This document shows positions 9,218 through 18,799 of a DNA stretch of 64,000 nt, piece after piece (the first letter of the stretch is position 1; the number at the start of each line of letters is the position of its first letter). This DNA comes from Aurantiochytrium sp. KH105. Taxonomy: Eukaryota > Sar > Bigyra > Thraustochytrida > Thraustochytriidae. A model generated the notes under the pieces. That model was not told the DNA's origin. It worked only from the letters and a program-made list of their open reading frames with translations, and did not search any database. Both the position numbers and the translations under genes were made by a program. The stretch spans positions 1-64,000 of the forward strand of contig BGKB01000238.1 of the NCBI GenBank assembly GCA_003116975.1, read 5' to 3'.

Positions 9218-10096
9218 TTAGAACTCTTGGCAACGCGCATTCTCCATTTCCATTTCGCGGCGCAGGCCGGCGACCTTGGTCCGCACCCTCCTCGCAAAAT
9301 CCTTGCGAAATCCTAGCGCCAAAAAGATCTCGATCGTCGTAAATAGCGGCGTCATGAGAATGACCTGCAGCAGATGGCCGCGCAAAAGGTTGAGGACGTG
9401 CAGAGTATTTGCCCAACCCTCGACGCTGACCTCGACAACAAACTGCAGAACCCAGAGCGCGACGTGAATCCAAGCACCCCACTCAAAAGGGCTGTCAATG
9501 TGCTTGATCACCACGAGCGAACTCGCATAGACGCCGGCGACGAGCGCTGCCGAGGTAAGACCCACAACGGAGCGCTCGGCCAAGACGTAAAAGATGACGT
9601 AGAACATTGTGAGCATGAGCGCCCAGCGTGAAGCGCTCGCAATCATCCACATCCCGGTCCAGAGCAGCGGCCATACGCATGCGAGGTGCACGACGCGGAT
9701 CATGGACCTCGGGACGTAGAGCCTGTAGTTTGAGAACTGCGTTTCCATGTCGAGAACCTCGGGCGTGGACAGCGCTCGGAGCAGGAGCAGGAGCACCGTG
9801 GATCCGGCGAGGAACTCGGAGTGGTTTCTTGCGAAAAGCGAGAGCCCGACGAGCACGCCGGCCCCGGTGCTAAAGGCGTCTCGCGTCCCAAGTACGGTAT
9901 TGCTCCCGTCTGCTTCTTTGAGTAGGCCCGACACGGACCTGCTGCGCATGGCCCTCATCTCCACGGGCGAGGAGTCTCTCCTCCGCGGGGACCACGTCCC
10001 CGCGCGTCGCATCCGCGTCATCCCGGGCCGCGCGGAGCCCGCCGCGGTCGCCAGGAGGTCGTCCGAGCTCTCCACCGCCGTCATGGCGCTCAGCAT
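9218..10096 (-). CDS. Divergent Mpo1/DUF962-like membrane protein
   Basis: 292 residues with several hydrophobic segments. The C-terminal about 180 residues follow the order of yeast Mpo1 (YGL010W): an amphipathic opening (QFSNYRLY), a helix with VVHLACVWPLLWTG, a helix pair, then LWVLQFVVEV in place of the Mpo1 block QFVGHGVFE, and a last segment LMTPLFTTIEIFLALGFRKDF. Mpo1 is an ER Fe(II)-dependent dioxygenase that shortens 2-hydroxy fatty acids from phytosphingosine breakdown. Here most of the His residues expected to bind iron are missing (YVPRSMIRVVH instead of a His-His-Asn-Pro block). It may be a pseudo-enzyme or only share the fold. A polar Arg/Ser-rich N-terminus of about 70 residues and an extra hydrophobic segment are additions. 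A second ATG 12 bases downstream is possible. Confidence 0.55.
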   Translation of the reverse strand: MLSAMTAVESSDDLLATAAGSARPGMTRMRRAGTWSPRRRDSSPVEMRAMRSRSVSGLLKEADGSNTVLGTRDAFSTGAGVLVGLSLFARNHSEFLAGSTVLLLLLRALSTPEVLDMETQFSNYRLYVPRSMIRVVHLACVWPLLWTGMWMIASASRWALMLTMFYVIFYVLAERSVVGLTSAALVAGVYASSLVVIKHIDSPFEWGAWIHVALWVLQFVVEVSVEGWANTLHVLNLLRGHLLQVILMTPLFTTIEIFLALGFRKDFARRVRTKVAGLRREMEMENARCQEF

Positions 10097-10510
10097 GTCG
10101 GCCGGCGAGTATGAACGAAGTCTGCCGTCTCCTCGTCTCTTTGCCTCCCTGTGCAAGCAAGGCGAGAAAAGGGCCGAACAGAGGCAGAGAACCCCGGAGC
10201 CGCCCTCGCCGCGCCGGCCGGCCGGCCGAGCCCCGCCGCCTCTCTCCGCGTGCGCCGCCGCCTCGCGCGGGCCCGCCCGCCCGCCTGGGTCGCCTGGGTC
10301 GCGTGGGTCGCCTCGCTCGCTCGCTCGCTCGCCGCGACTCGGAGTTGGTTGCCGCTTGCGGACCTGCCGCGGTCGCGCGCTCGAAGCAGGGCGGCGGCCG
10401 CTGCGCGCGGCGGCTGCTACAAGCCGCAGGCGCGGCGCAGCCAGACTCGTAGCGCCGCGCCCGCGCCCGCGCGCACAGGCGCAAGCACGGCCCTGTTGGC
10501 GACGACAACC

Positions 10511-10551
10511 TATACCACACTGCGAACGAGGCCTGCACGGAGTGTAGTATA
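10511..10551. promoter_or_regulatory. Inverted repeat upstream of the Mpo1-like gene
   Basis: Eleven-base arms TATACCACACT (10511-10521) and AGTGTAGTATA (10541-10551) are complementary except at one position, with a 19-base spacer. They lie 415 bases upstream of the Mpo1-like start in otherwise very GC-rich DNA. This could be a factor-binding site or a paired TATA-like core; it is unproven. Confidence 0.4.
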
Positions 10552-11227
10552 CAATGCGGTGTCGAAATAGGTAATGTATTGCGCAGCCGGACTTGACTCG
10601 GTCGAAGAAGCGCGACGAGAAACGAGGAAGCGGAGAAGCGAGAAGCGGGGAAGCAGGAGCGCCCGCGGAGACGCGGCGCCGCGGCGTGCAGCGTGCTCGC
10701 GCGCGACGGCGGCGCCAGCGGCAGCTAGCCACGCCAAGTGCAGCCGCCCGCGCCGCCCGGCCGGCGCGCGTCCGCGAAGGGGTGGCGGATGATGGCGTCG
10801 ACGGCGGAGGTTGATGACGACGACGGGGACGAACCGAGGAGGACTGGCTGGCGGGTAGCTGGGACTTGGTGCGGTGATGGCTCATCATTTGCACAGGCGG
10901 GCGATGGATGGATGGGTGGGTGGTTGATTCCTCCCGACACGGTCGGCGGCGGTGCAGACAGGCGACGGCGGTAATAAAGGGAGCGAGGGTGTATAGTCTG
11001 CGTGGAGAGGAATCGGAGGAGGCCAAGGTGATGGACGCAGAACGTCGTGGTGCTGGTGGTGCATGCGAGGGGGAGGGTGTGTGCGCGTGTGCGTGATGAC
11101 GTCTCTACTTGCTTCATTCATCGCCGTCTAATATAAGAGCGAGAGCTTGATTTGGCACGACATGACATAGCTTGCTGACGCGAGCTTGGTGCGGCCAGAG
11201 GAGGAGAGTCACGAGCGAGGTCGATTG
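10552..11227. other. Intergenic, no gene seen
   Basis: GC-rich flank of the Mpo1-like gene running into the repeat block. Short frames exist on both strands, but they are Arg/Pro/Ala-rich and look like composition effects. I see no supported feature. Confidence 0.55.
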
Positions 11228-11815
11228 CCGAAAACCTTTTTTTTGGAAAAGAGCGATGTGACGATGCGTATCAAGCGCCGCCGAGAGGGCAAATTTTTGC
11301 GAGCCCGACATGAAAGAAAAGAAAGGATTCGATGGATGCTAGCTAGCTAGAGAGTGACGGCGAGGATTGGTCGATCGATTGCCCATCTTTCTTTTTGGAG
11401 AATTTTTTTAGGAGAAAAGGACGATACGTGTCAAGCGCCGCCCGACACAAAAGAAAAGAAAGGTCTCGATGGATGCTAATAACACCGTGCTCGCTAGCAA
11501 GAGAGCGACGGCGAGAATTGGTCGATCGATTGCCCATCTTTCTTTTTGGAGAATTTTTTTAGGAGAAAAGGACGATACGTGTCAAGCGCCGCCCGACACA
11601 AAAGAAAAGAAAGGTCTCGATGGATGCTAATAACACCGTGCTCGCTAGCAAGAGAGCGACGGCGAGAATTGGTTGATCGATTGCCAATCTTTCTTTTCGA
11701 AAGACAACTCGGGAGAAAAGGACAATACGTGTCAAACGCCGCTTGACGTCTGCGTCCAAAGGCAAATTTTGCCAGCCCGACACGAAAGGAAAAAAAGTTC
11801 TCGATGGATGCTCAT
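11228..11815. repeat. Tandem repeat, about 151-bp unit, four copies of unequal quality
   Basis: The block GCCCATCTTTCTTTTTGGAG recurs at 11381 and 11532, and in a diverged form at 11683, giving a period of 151. Each unit also holds GATACGTGTCAAGCGCCG, an AAAGAAAAGAAAGG run and TCGATGGATGCTA. The two middle units are nearly identical; the outer ones are diverged. An (AAAAG)n run follows at about 11855-11895. The block lies downstream of HisHF and carries no convincing frame. Confidence 0.88.
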
Positions 11816-11971
11816 ATCACCCAGACTGACGACAAGAAAGAAAAGAAAGGTCTGGATGACGACAGGAAAGAAAAGAAAAGAAAAGAAAAGAAAAGGTCTG
11901 CTTATATCATGCTCTGAGCAGAGACGTTACAATGGCGAGATGACGTAGCAATCAGAACAAGACGTCACTTC

Positions 11972-13828
11972 TTACGACCTGCGCACGGGAAGGCCTGCAT
12001 CATCCACAGCGGCCTTGACAGCGTCGATCTCAACCTCCTCGCGGTGGAAAATGCCAGCCGCAAGCGCAGCCTCCGCCTTGGTCTTGCTGAAGACCTCGAC
12101 AAAGTGCTCCGGGGCACCGGCGCCGCTCGAAGCAATGACAGGGATACCAACGGCGGAACGCACAGCGTCAACAAGGGCAATGTCGAATCCAGAGTTCTTG
12201 CCGTCCTTGTCAATGGAGTTGAGGAGAATCTCACCTGCGCCGAGCTTCTCCACGCCCTGCACGAGCTGAATGGCATCAAGAGGCCGGCGCTTACGTCCAC
12301 CCGCCACCGTGCATTGGAACCAGCAGCGCGAGGGACGCGACGCAGCGTCGGCCTCGTCCTGAGAGGCCTCGGACTCCGCCGGCGGTTCCTCGCCCACCGA
12401 GGTCCGGAGCCAGCGCGCGTATGCGGCACGGTCCGCCGCCGCGCGATCGTCGACCACCTCAAAAACCTTGTAGCCCTTGGCCTCAGCCTCGGCGACCTCG
12501 TCGTCCGTCTCGAGGTAGATGCGTCGCGGGTCGACGGAAATCACCACAGCCTGGTTGCCGTAGACGGTCGAGATCTTTTCGATGGCGGTCGACCCGTCCG
12601 GCTTGCCGCCGAGCTCGTCGCGCAGACGAATGACCGCCTCCACGGCGTAGCTGCCCAAAGAGACCTTGTCGGCACCCGAGCGAAAGTACTTGGCCGCCAC
12701 TTCCAGGGCAGTGCGGTCACCGTAGTCACGAATACCGCCGCCAATTGTCAGAGGCACAAAGACGTTCTGCGAGACGGCGCGCAGCATCTCGTGCATCGTC
12801 TCAGCCTCCATGGTATCCTCGCGGAACTGGGTAATGTTCAAAAAGGTCACCTCATCGGCACCATCCTCGTAGTAGCGTTTGGCGAGTTCGGCCGGCTTGC
12901 CAAAGTTGCGCACTGCGCCTTTTTCTGCCTTGGCTTCCTCCTTGGCGGCCTCGTCCTCCTTGACCTTCTTTTTCTCGCGCACATCATAGCCATCGCCCTT
13001 GGTGACCACGAGGTCGCCGGCATCGTTCTTGCGCACGTCGAGGCAGGCGATAATGCGACGGGAAAGGCCGACCTGAGCGACTTGGCCCTCGCCTGCGGCA
13101 AGAGCGTCAGGCGCCGCGAGCTCCGTCGGGTCCGACTTGCGGCTGAGAAAGCCCTTGAGAATTGCGAGGCCAAGGCCTCCCGACTTTTCTGGGTGAAACT
13201 GTGTAGCCATAACGTTGCCCTTTTGAACGGCCGACACAAAGTCGATTCCATATTGTGTCGTGCACAGAACCCAGTCCTTGTTGGCTTCGGTAGCCAGCGC
13301 ACAGTAGCTGTGAACGAAGTAGGCGCGCTTGTCAGCCATGCTGCCCTCAACGCTAGCGAAAAGTCGCGAGGGTTTCCTGCAGACGACGCCATTCCAGCCA
13401 ATGTGCGGCACAGTGAGCTTGGTGTCGTCGGAGCCATCGCTAGAGAAGCCTTCCACAGCGTTAAAGTGGCGCACAATGCCGGGAATGGCGCCCAGGCCGG
13501 GCAAGCCAGGCTCCTCCTCGGACCCCTCGAAGAGGGTCTGCATGCCGAGGCAAATGCCGAAGAACGGCCTGTCTGCGGCGATATACTCCTTCAGAGGCGC
13601 CTCAAAGCCCTTTTCCTGGAGCCGCCGCATGGCGTTACCAAAGCTGCCGACGCCGGGGAACACAAGGAGCTCGGCCTCGAGGATCTCCTCGGGCCGCACA
13701 ATGGTCTTGACCTCATAGCCGCACTTGGTGATGGCGTTCTCCACGCTACGCACGTTGCCGGCGCCGTAGTCCAGAACGTGTACGACGCCCTGCGACGCCG
13801 CCGCCTCCGCGCTCGTCTCCGCCGCCAT
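11972..13828 (-). CDS. HIS7: Imidazole glycerol phosphate synthase HisHF (glutaminase-cyclase fusion)
   Basis: 618 residues, the eukaryotic fusion of HisH and HisF for step five of histidine synthesis. It converts PRFAR plus ammonia from glutamine to IGP and AICAR. The glutamine amidotransferase half has the nucleophile motif GICLGMQ (C93) and the His-Glu pair in TQFHPEKSG. The cyclase half begins at RRIIACLDV and shows VTFLNIT, LTIGGGIRDYG, SGADKVSLG, catalytic-Asp motif VVISVDPRR, GEILLNSIDKDG and VIASSGAGAPEHF. Relative to yeast HIS7 there are two extra segments: a Lys/Glu-rich one after YDVREKK and an Ala/Glu/Ser-rich one of about 35 residues before CWFQCTVAGGR. The start is the ATG giving MAAETS, with no presequence seen. 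The frame is open upstream but Ser/Arg-rich and unlikely to be translated. Confidence 0.96.
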   Translation of the reverse strand: MAAETSAEAAASQGVVHVLDYGAGNVRSVENAITKCGYEVKTIVRPEEILEAELLVFPGVGSFGNAMRRLQEKGFEAPLKEYIAADRPFFGICLGMQTLFEGSEEEPGLPGLGAIPGIVRHFNAVEGFSSDGSDDTKLTVPHIGWNGVVCRKPSRLFASVEGSMADKRAYFVHSYCALATEANKDWVLCTTQYGIDFVSAVQKGNVMATQFHPEKSGGLGLAILKGFLSRKSDPTELAAPDALAAGEGQVAQVGLSRRIIACLDVRKNDAGDLVVTKGDGYDVREKKKVKEDEAAKEEAKAEKGAVRNFGKPAELAKRYYEDGADEVTFLNITQFREDTMEAETMHEMLRAVSQNVFVPLTIGGGIRDYGDRTALEVAAKYFRSGADKVSLGSYAVEAVIRLRDELGGKPDGSTAIEKISTVYGNQAVVISVDPRRIYLETDDEVAEAEAKGYKVFEVVDDRAAADRAAYARWLRTSVGEEPPAESEASQDEADAASRPSRCWFQCTVAGGRKRRPLDAIQLVQGVEKLGAGEILLNSIDKDGKNSGFDIALVDAVRSAVGIPVIASSGAGAPEHFVEVFSKTKAEAALAAGIFHREEVEIDAVKAAVDDAGLPVRRS

Positions 13829-14119
13829 CGTCCTGCCCGCGCTGCCTGCGCTCTGTCTCCTGGCTCTGCTCTGCTCCGCAAAGGCTCTTTGCTTGCTGGT
13901 TGCTCGGAGCCACGACTTGCACAAGCAACAGCAAGCGCGACTGCTGCTGCTGCTATAGTTACTACAAGGTGAGGGCAAGCGGGAACAAGGGGAGCGAGCG
14001 CGGCGCGATTCCTGGAACACCACTATGCCGCTGACGCGAGCCAGGCTCGGCGACGAGCTTGTTCGGAGAAGCAGCGGGAAAGAAGGCATGCGAGTAAAGT
14101 TAAGACTTTTGGGTTGGCT

Positions 14120-14350
14120 TGTTGGGCCCAGGGAACGCCGAGGAGACAATGGGAAAAAATGGTGGACGAGGCCTAGGATTGTCTGTTGTTGTGAAAAAGT
14201 GAAAAAGTAGTCGTGTCGTAGAAATCTTGCAGTCGCATGCGAGCATTATACTACCACCATAACCCTCGTTTTCTGAGGGCCAGGGAACGCCGGGGAGACA
14301 ACGGAAAAAAGAAAAGGTGGATTAGGATTGTTGTTGGAAAAAAAATAGAA
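14120..14350. repeat. Direct duplication between HisHF and PIG-L genes
   Basis: Two copies of a roughly 75-bp segment sit about 152 bp apart: CCAGGGAACGCCGAGGAGAC at 14128 and CCAGGGAACGCCGGGGAGAC at 14280. Each is followed by an A-rich stretch and a TAGGATTGT block. The remainder of 13829-14387 holds nothing else I can name. Confidence 0.7.
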
Positions 14351-14387
14351 CTCTTGAAGTGAGTTGCACAGTGAACGTCGAAGAATT

Positions 14388-15191
14388 TTAGTCCTCCTTC
14401 TTGAGCAGACAACGTTCGGGATAAACGGGGGCGAGGCGATTTGCAAAGGTATAGACGGAAAAGAGCACAAAGAGACGCCGATACCAGACGAATTGGGAAG
14501 CATGCGCGGACATGGCCGCGTAATTGAGACCGAGATCAGCATTGAAAAACTGCAGCGCAGACGCTGGCGCGCTCGCGTGCCACTTCCACGCGGTTTTCGG
14601 ACCGCCGTACTTTGCTGAAAGCCCGACGGACTCGAGCTCGTAAAAGGACGACCATGGGTCAGCGCGGCGACGTGCTGCAAGCACGCGAAGGCCCTGCGAA
14701 ACGGCGCGGTGATTGACATGACCAGAGACACCTTGGGCGTCAAAGGTCACAACAAGAACCTTTTTCATTCCACTGCGCTTTTGCAAGGCGGAAAGCTCCT
14801 TGTCCGCTGTATCAGCAACAACGGCAGCAGGCCACGCTTGATCAGGGCCGTCTTGAAGGTCTGGATGATTGGCCACAATGACATTCTCTGCAGGCAGTCC
14901 CAGTTGCTCACAGCAACAGACGCGAAGCTCCTCTTGGCGTTTGTCGCCAATCCCATCGTAGTTGCCGTTGGAGAGCGAGAGAACTGTGACGTGCCGCGGG
15001 TCAAAGGCACGAATTGTGGGGAGAAAAAACATGCTCTCATCGTCGGGATGCGCCGTCACCAACAAGAGTTCTTCGTTCCGAGAAGCCTTGCGGATGGTCC
15101 GCAAACGCTTCAGAGCATTCATGAACACGAGTCCAGCCATCAAGAGACAGGCGACCAACAAAGCCCCAGCAACGAGACCCATGGGCGGCAT
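14388..15191 (-). CDS. PIGL: N-acetylglucosaminyl-phosphatidylinositol de-N-acetylase (PIG-L)
   Basis: 267 residues, the usual length for the family. An N-terminal membrane helix (about residues 6-27) is followed by the LmbE-like metal-site motif LVTAHPDDESMFF, the block LSLSNGNYDGIG with REEL-type helix RQEELRVCC, and a second metal motif SGHVNHRAVS. PIG-L removes the acetyl group from GlcNAc-PI on the cytoplasmic face of the ER, the second step of GPI anchor synthesis. The sulfatase at 98-2224 and similar surface proteins would depend on this pathway. The start is the ATG just before the membrane helix. Confidence 0.95.
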   Translation of the reverse strand: MPPMGLVAGALLVACLLMAGLVFMNALKRLRTIRKASRNEELLLVTAHPDDESMFFLPTIRAFDPRHVTVLSLSNGNYDGIGDKRQEELRVCCCEQLGLPAENVIVANHPDLQDGPDQAWPAAVVADTADKELSALQKRSGMKKVLVVTFDAQGVSGHVNHRAVSQGLRVLAARRRADPWSSFYELESVGLSAKYGGPKTAWKWHASAPASALQFFNADLGLNYAAMSAHASQFVWYRRLFVLFSVYTFANRLAPVYPERCLLKKED

Positions 15192-16407
15192 GTTTTTGAC
15201 CAGGCGGAGGCGGAGTGTAACAAGTTGCGAGAAACGAGAAAGAAAAGAGAGGAACAGATATTGGGGAGGGAGAGCGTGGATGGAGGTTGGGAATGGAAAG
15301 TCGATTCAAAAAGGCGTGTGAGAATGTGGCTTCTTTCTGCTTTTTATTGTGCGTTTCTTTCCTTTCTCGTTCTTAGCGCGATGTGCGCCAAGCCTGTTCC
15401 GATGATTTCTGAAACTTCTCAGGGTGTGCTTTTTCGTGCTCTTCGAGCTTGTATAAAACGCCTGCTCAGTTTGATTGTCGCCGACAGAATTTCCAAAATC
15501 AATCATGTGCATCCATTGCATCCGTGCGTTTCAGGCGTCGCCTCGTCGGTCAGTCTTTCACTCTGTCGTCGTCCCTCTCACGAGCAGCCCGAACAGCAGC
15601 ACGAGTAGCAAACAGCGTCGCCATCATGATGATCTGCTTTCGCGTCCTTCTCTTCTTGTGCGCGTACGCGCGCACGCGCGGGCACGCGCTCTCATCGCGC
15701 GCTGGGCGCGAACGTACCGGTGAGGACCACGCACACGCCCACGGCCACGAGGGCGCCCTTGTTCGTCAGGTTACGAAAGGGCAGGAACATCCTCGTGAGC
15801 AGCGACGTCGCAGCTGCTCTTTGGTTTGCAGGTCTACACAGGCCTATACTACTGTGAGCCCGAAAACGGGTTGCGGCCCGTGGTATCACATGGCCAATAG
15901 CGACTGCGACCTCTGCAATGAGGAGAAGGCTCTAGTACTTGAGCCAGTCCAGCTAGCCGGCAAGCACTGGCAGCAGAGCACTCACGTTGGTGTCACGCTT
16001 TAGCTTGCGCGTAATGCCAACAGCAAAACATAAAAGGCAAACCAAACTCAACCCGAAGTCTTGCTCGAGACGGACGGACGCCTGGCGCCGAACGACGGGG
16101 TCAGGGAGACCACATTGGTTGTCTGTCTGTTTGTCTGTCATCAGCCTCGCACCGCGACTCGCACCGCGGACGTCCGCGTACACCGCGGGAAGCACGATTC
16201 GTTCGATTCGAGTCTTCGCGGCAGCGCTTGCGACTGCGCAAATCGTGCTTGCTGGCGATCCAGGCCAGAGGTGTAAAACCGGAATCTTAACGCGAGTAGG
16301 GCGCGCATAGGTGGTCCGGTCCGGCCGTGCCGCGCCATTTCGAGCGAGCAAACAGAAAAAGGGGGTCACCAAGGGCGGCGCGAGGAGCAGGGAGGAGGAG
16401 GAGGAGG
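15192..16407. other. Intergenic between divergent genes; possible tiny minus-strand gene unresolved
   Basis: This is the region between the PIG-L start (minus) and the D2HGDH start (plus). A TATAAAA sequence lies near 15451. On the minus strand, an ATG at 15805 opens a 24-codon stretch with a hydrophobic core (KGALVAVGVCVVLT), directly followed by a donor-like GTACGT. No second exon could be fixed with confidence, so no gene is called. Confidence 0.45.
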
Positions 16408-17886
16408 ATGTGGAGCACTGCGGCGCGATGCAGCGCAGTGCGGACGGCACCGCGGCGCGGACTCGCGACGCTGACGTCGAGCGAGCTGGAAAAGGACTTT
16501 GCCGCCATGCTCCCGGAGGCGGCGCTCCAGCGAGACCCAAGCACCGTGGAGGGCCACCGCAAGGACTGGCTTAAACAGTTTGAGGGCCCCGTGCTCGACA
16601 ACGACCGCACGCCCAAGTTTGTGCTGAGACCTGGATCCACAGAGGAGGTCTCGGAGATCCTCAAGTACTGCCACAAGCATGAGGTACCCGTTGTGCCTCA
16701 GGGTGGAAACACGGGCCTCGTGGGCGGAAGCGTGCCCAAACGCGGCGACGAGGTCGTTCTCAACCTTGCGCGCATGAACAAGGTTCTCGACTTTGACGAT
16801 GTTGGCGGCGTCATCTCCTGCCAGGCCGGCTGCATCTTGGCCGACCTTGAGTCGTACGCATCAGCGCGAGGATACCTGATGCCGCTCGACTTGGGCGCCT
16901 CGGGGAGCTGCCAAATTGGCGGCAACCTTGCCACCAATGCGGGTGGTATCCGCCTCGTACGTTACGGCTCGCTTCGATCCAACGTGCTTGGTCTCGAGGC
17001 AGTGCTGGCAGATGGCACGGTGCTCGACATGATGAACACGCTGCGCAAGGACAACACGGGCTATGACCTCAAGCAGCTCCTCGTAGGGTCCGAGGGAACC
17101 TTGGGCGTCATCACGGGCGCCGCGATTATTACGCCTCCTAAGCCCGTCGCTCGCCAGGTTGCGCTGCTCGCCCTCGACAGCTTTGACGAAGTTCTCTCGA
17201 CGCTGCAAAAGGCGCGCTCCTGCCTCGGTGAGGTTCTCTCGGCCGCCGAGTTTTGGGATAGCCCGAGTCTGAATATGCTTTTGGATACCATGCCGGAAGT
17301 CGTCTCGTCGCGGCCCATTGAAGGAGATCATCCTTTCTATCTTCTCATTGAGGCTGCTGGCAGCAACGCAGAGCACGACATGGCCAAGCTCGAGCGCTTC
17401 CTCGATGGTTTTGAGCATGGTGTGCTGGCCATGGATGAGTCCCAGGTCGCCTCGCTTTGGAGCATTCGCGAGAACCTTCCTGTCGCTCTGCAGCACCGAG
17501 GGGGTCGCACTTACAAGTATGATGTGTCGATTCCGAGCTCGCTCTTTGACGAGTTGACCAACCTTATTCGCAAACGCGTTGCCTCCGTCTCCGAGGACGC
17601 CTTTGTGATGCAGTATGGCCACATTGGCGATGGCAATGTGCACGTCAACGGCTGGAGCCCGGCCTTTGACCAAGACGTGCTCGACGCCCTCGAGGACGAA
17701 TTGTACGCATTTCTAACCAAACACCGCGGCAGCATTAGTGCTGAGCACGGCATCGGTGTGCTCAAGGCAAAAAAGATGCACATTAGCAACACGGAGAGCT
17801 CTCTGGCCCTCATGCGCAGTATCAAGAACCTGCTCGATCCCAAGAATATCTTGAACCCAGGCAAGGTTCTTCCAGAGCAGGCTTAA
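16408..17886 (+). CDS. D2HGDH: D-2-hydroxyglutarate dehydrogenase, mitochondrial
   Basis: 492 residues. An Arg/Ala/Ser-rich presequence (about 1-22) precedes the FAD-binding PCMH domain: RPGSTEEVSEIL, VVPQGGNTGLVGGSVP, the LGASGSCQIGGNLATNAGG flavin loop and LLVGSEGTLGVITGA. The C-terminal FAD-oxidase domain contains MQYGHIGDGNVHVNG (substrate/metal His) and the SAEHGIGVLK motif, ending FNPGK-like at ILNPGKVLP. The enzyme oxidises D-2-hydroxyglutarate to 2-oxoglutarate and passes electrons to ETF. The ATG at 16408 starts a good targeting peptide. An upstream in-frame start (16327) would add only an Arg-rich stretch. Confidence 0.95.
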   Translation: MWSTAARCSAVRTAPRRGLATLTSSELEKDFAAMLPEAALQRDPSTVEGHRKDWLKQFEGPVLDNDRTPKFVLRPGSTEEVSEILKYCHKHEVPVVPQGGNTGLVGGSVPKRGDEVVLNLARMNKVLDFDDVGGVISCQAGCILADLESYASARGYLMPLDLGASGSCQIGGNLATNAGGIRLVRYGSLRSNVLGLEAVLADGTVLDMMNTLRKDNTGYDLKQLLVGSEGTLGVITGAAIITPPKPVARQVALLALDSFDEVLSTLQKARSCLGEVLSAAEFWDSPSLNMLLDTMPEVVSSRPIEGDHPFYLLIEAAGSNAEHDMAKLERFLDGFEHGVLAMDESQVASLWSIRENLPVALQHRGGRTYKYDVSIPSSLFDELTNLIRKRVASVSEDAFVMQYGHIGDGNVHVNGWSPAFDQDVLDALEDELYAFLTKHRGSISAEHGIGVLKAKKMHISNTESSLALMRSIKNLLDPKNILNPGKVLPEQA

Positions 17887-18799
17887 GAGAGGGGGGGAGA
17901 GATAAGAAAGGAAATGCTAGCTTTTAACTTATAGGTCAACTACGGTTCTTTTTCATTCTCCTATGGACTTCCAACTTTGTCGTTTTCGTCGTTTGCCAAT
18001 TTTGTCCCTTTTTCTTTGACGCGACGACCTCACTTTGTCGGTTGAAGTAAATTCGTCCTCTTATTTTTCCCTTTTTTTTTACTTTTTTTTTTTTTCCTGG
18101 CTGAGTAGAGAAGGCCTGAGGAGTCCGTTGAGAATGCCGCGGCGCCGCCCCGGGCCACGCCACCGCTGCCGTCCGGACGCCATCAATCAGGCTGCCGAAA
18201 GCGTCCGAGCCCTGTCCCTCACTCAGTCGGTCTAAGACGTGTTGCTGTGCTGTGTTGTCAACATCAGTCCAGTGCAGCGCAAAGCAAGACCATAGGGCAC
18301 ACATAGCGCAGTTTTTGCTCGCGAGCAGGAAACGACACTCTGACCCTCGGCGACTCCCATCTGTCAGTGTCGTGTGTCCGCCGCAGCTTGCTCAATGTGG
18401 TGCCAACTCAGCTTTAACTCGCCATGCAGAACTTCCAAGAATCGCGCTGTGGTTCATGGTGGGTGAAGAAAAACGAACATTTTTGCTCTCCAAAGCTGAG
18501 TTGAAACGAGGCATACGAGCCTTAAATCGGAACGCTATGGTCACATACAGAGATGCGGACTCAACGAATAAACTGTAGCTTGTGGTGAAAGAGCCTTGGC
18601 GTTGAACTCTAGACTCGCCGCGCATGGTCGCGATGACGTCGCCTTGCCGAGGACTCTCATTTTGCCAGTAATTCGAGTGGCGGAGCGCAATTCCCAAGGT
18701 GGCAAGATAATTCGGAGGCGAGTGGAGCGGCCTTGAAGGCCGCGCGCTCGCAGATACCATCCGAGCTCCGGCGCGCAGGACCGGGAGCCGGGTTCGACA
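17887..18799. other. Intergenic, no gene seen
   Basis: Between the D2HGDH stop and the channel start on the same strand. There are poly-T/pyrimidine runs at about 18060-18105. A 108-codon plus-strand frame near 18252-18578 shows no recognisable motif and is not called. Confidence 0.55.

Noticed and set aside
15617-15889. Minus-strand micro-gene with a hydrophobic segment (LVAVGVCVVLT) and a GTACGT donor
   Set aside because: Only one of several possible acceptors keeps frame and the resulting 49-residue protein has a low-complexity Cys-rich end; no homologue is known to me.
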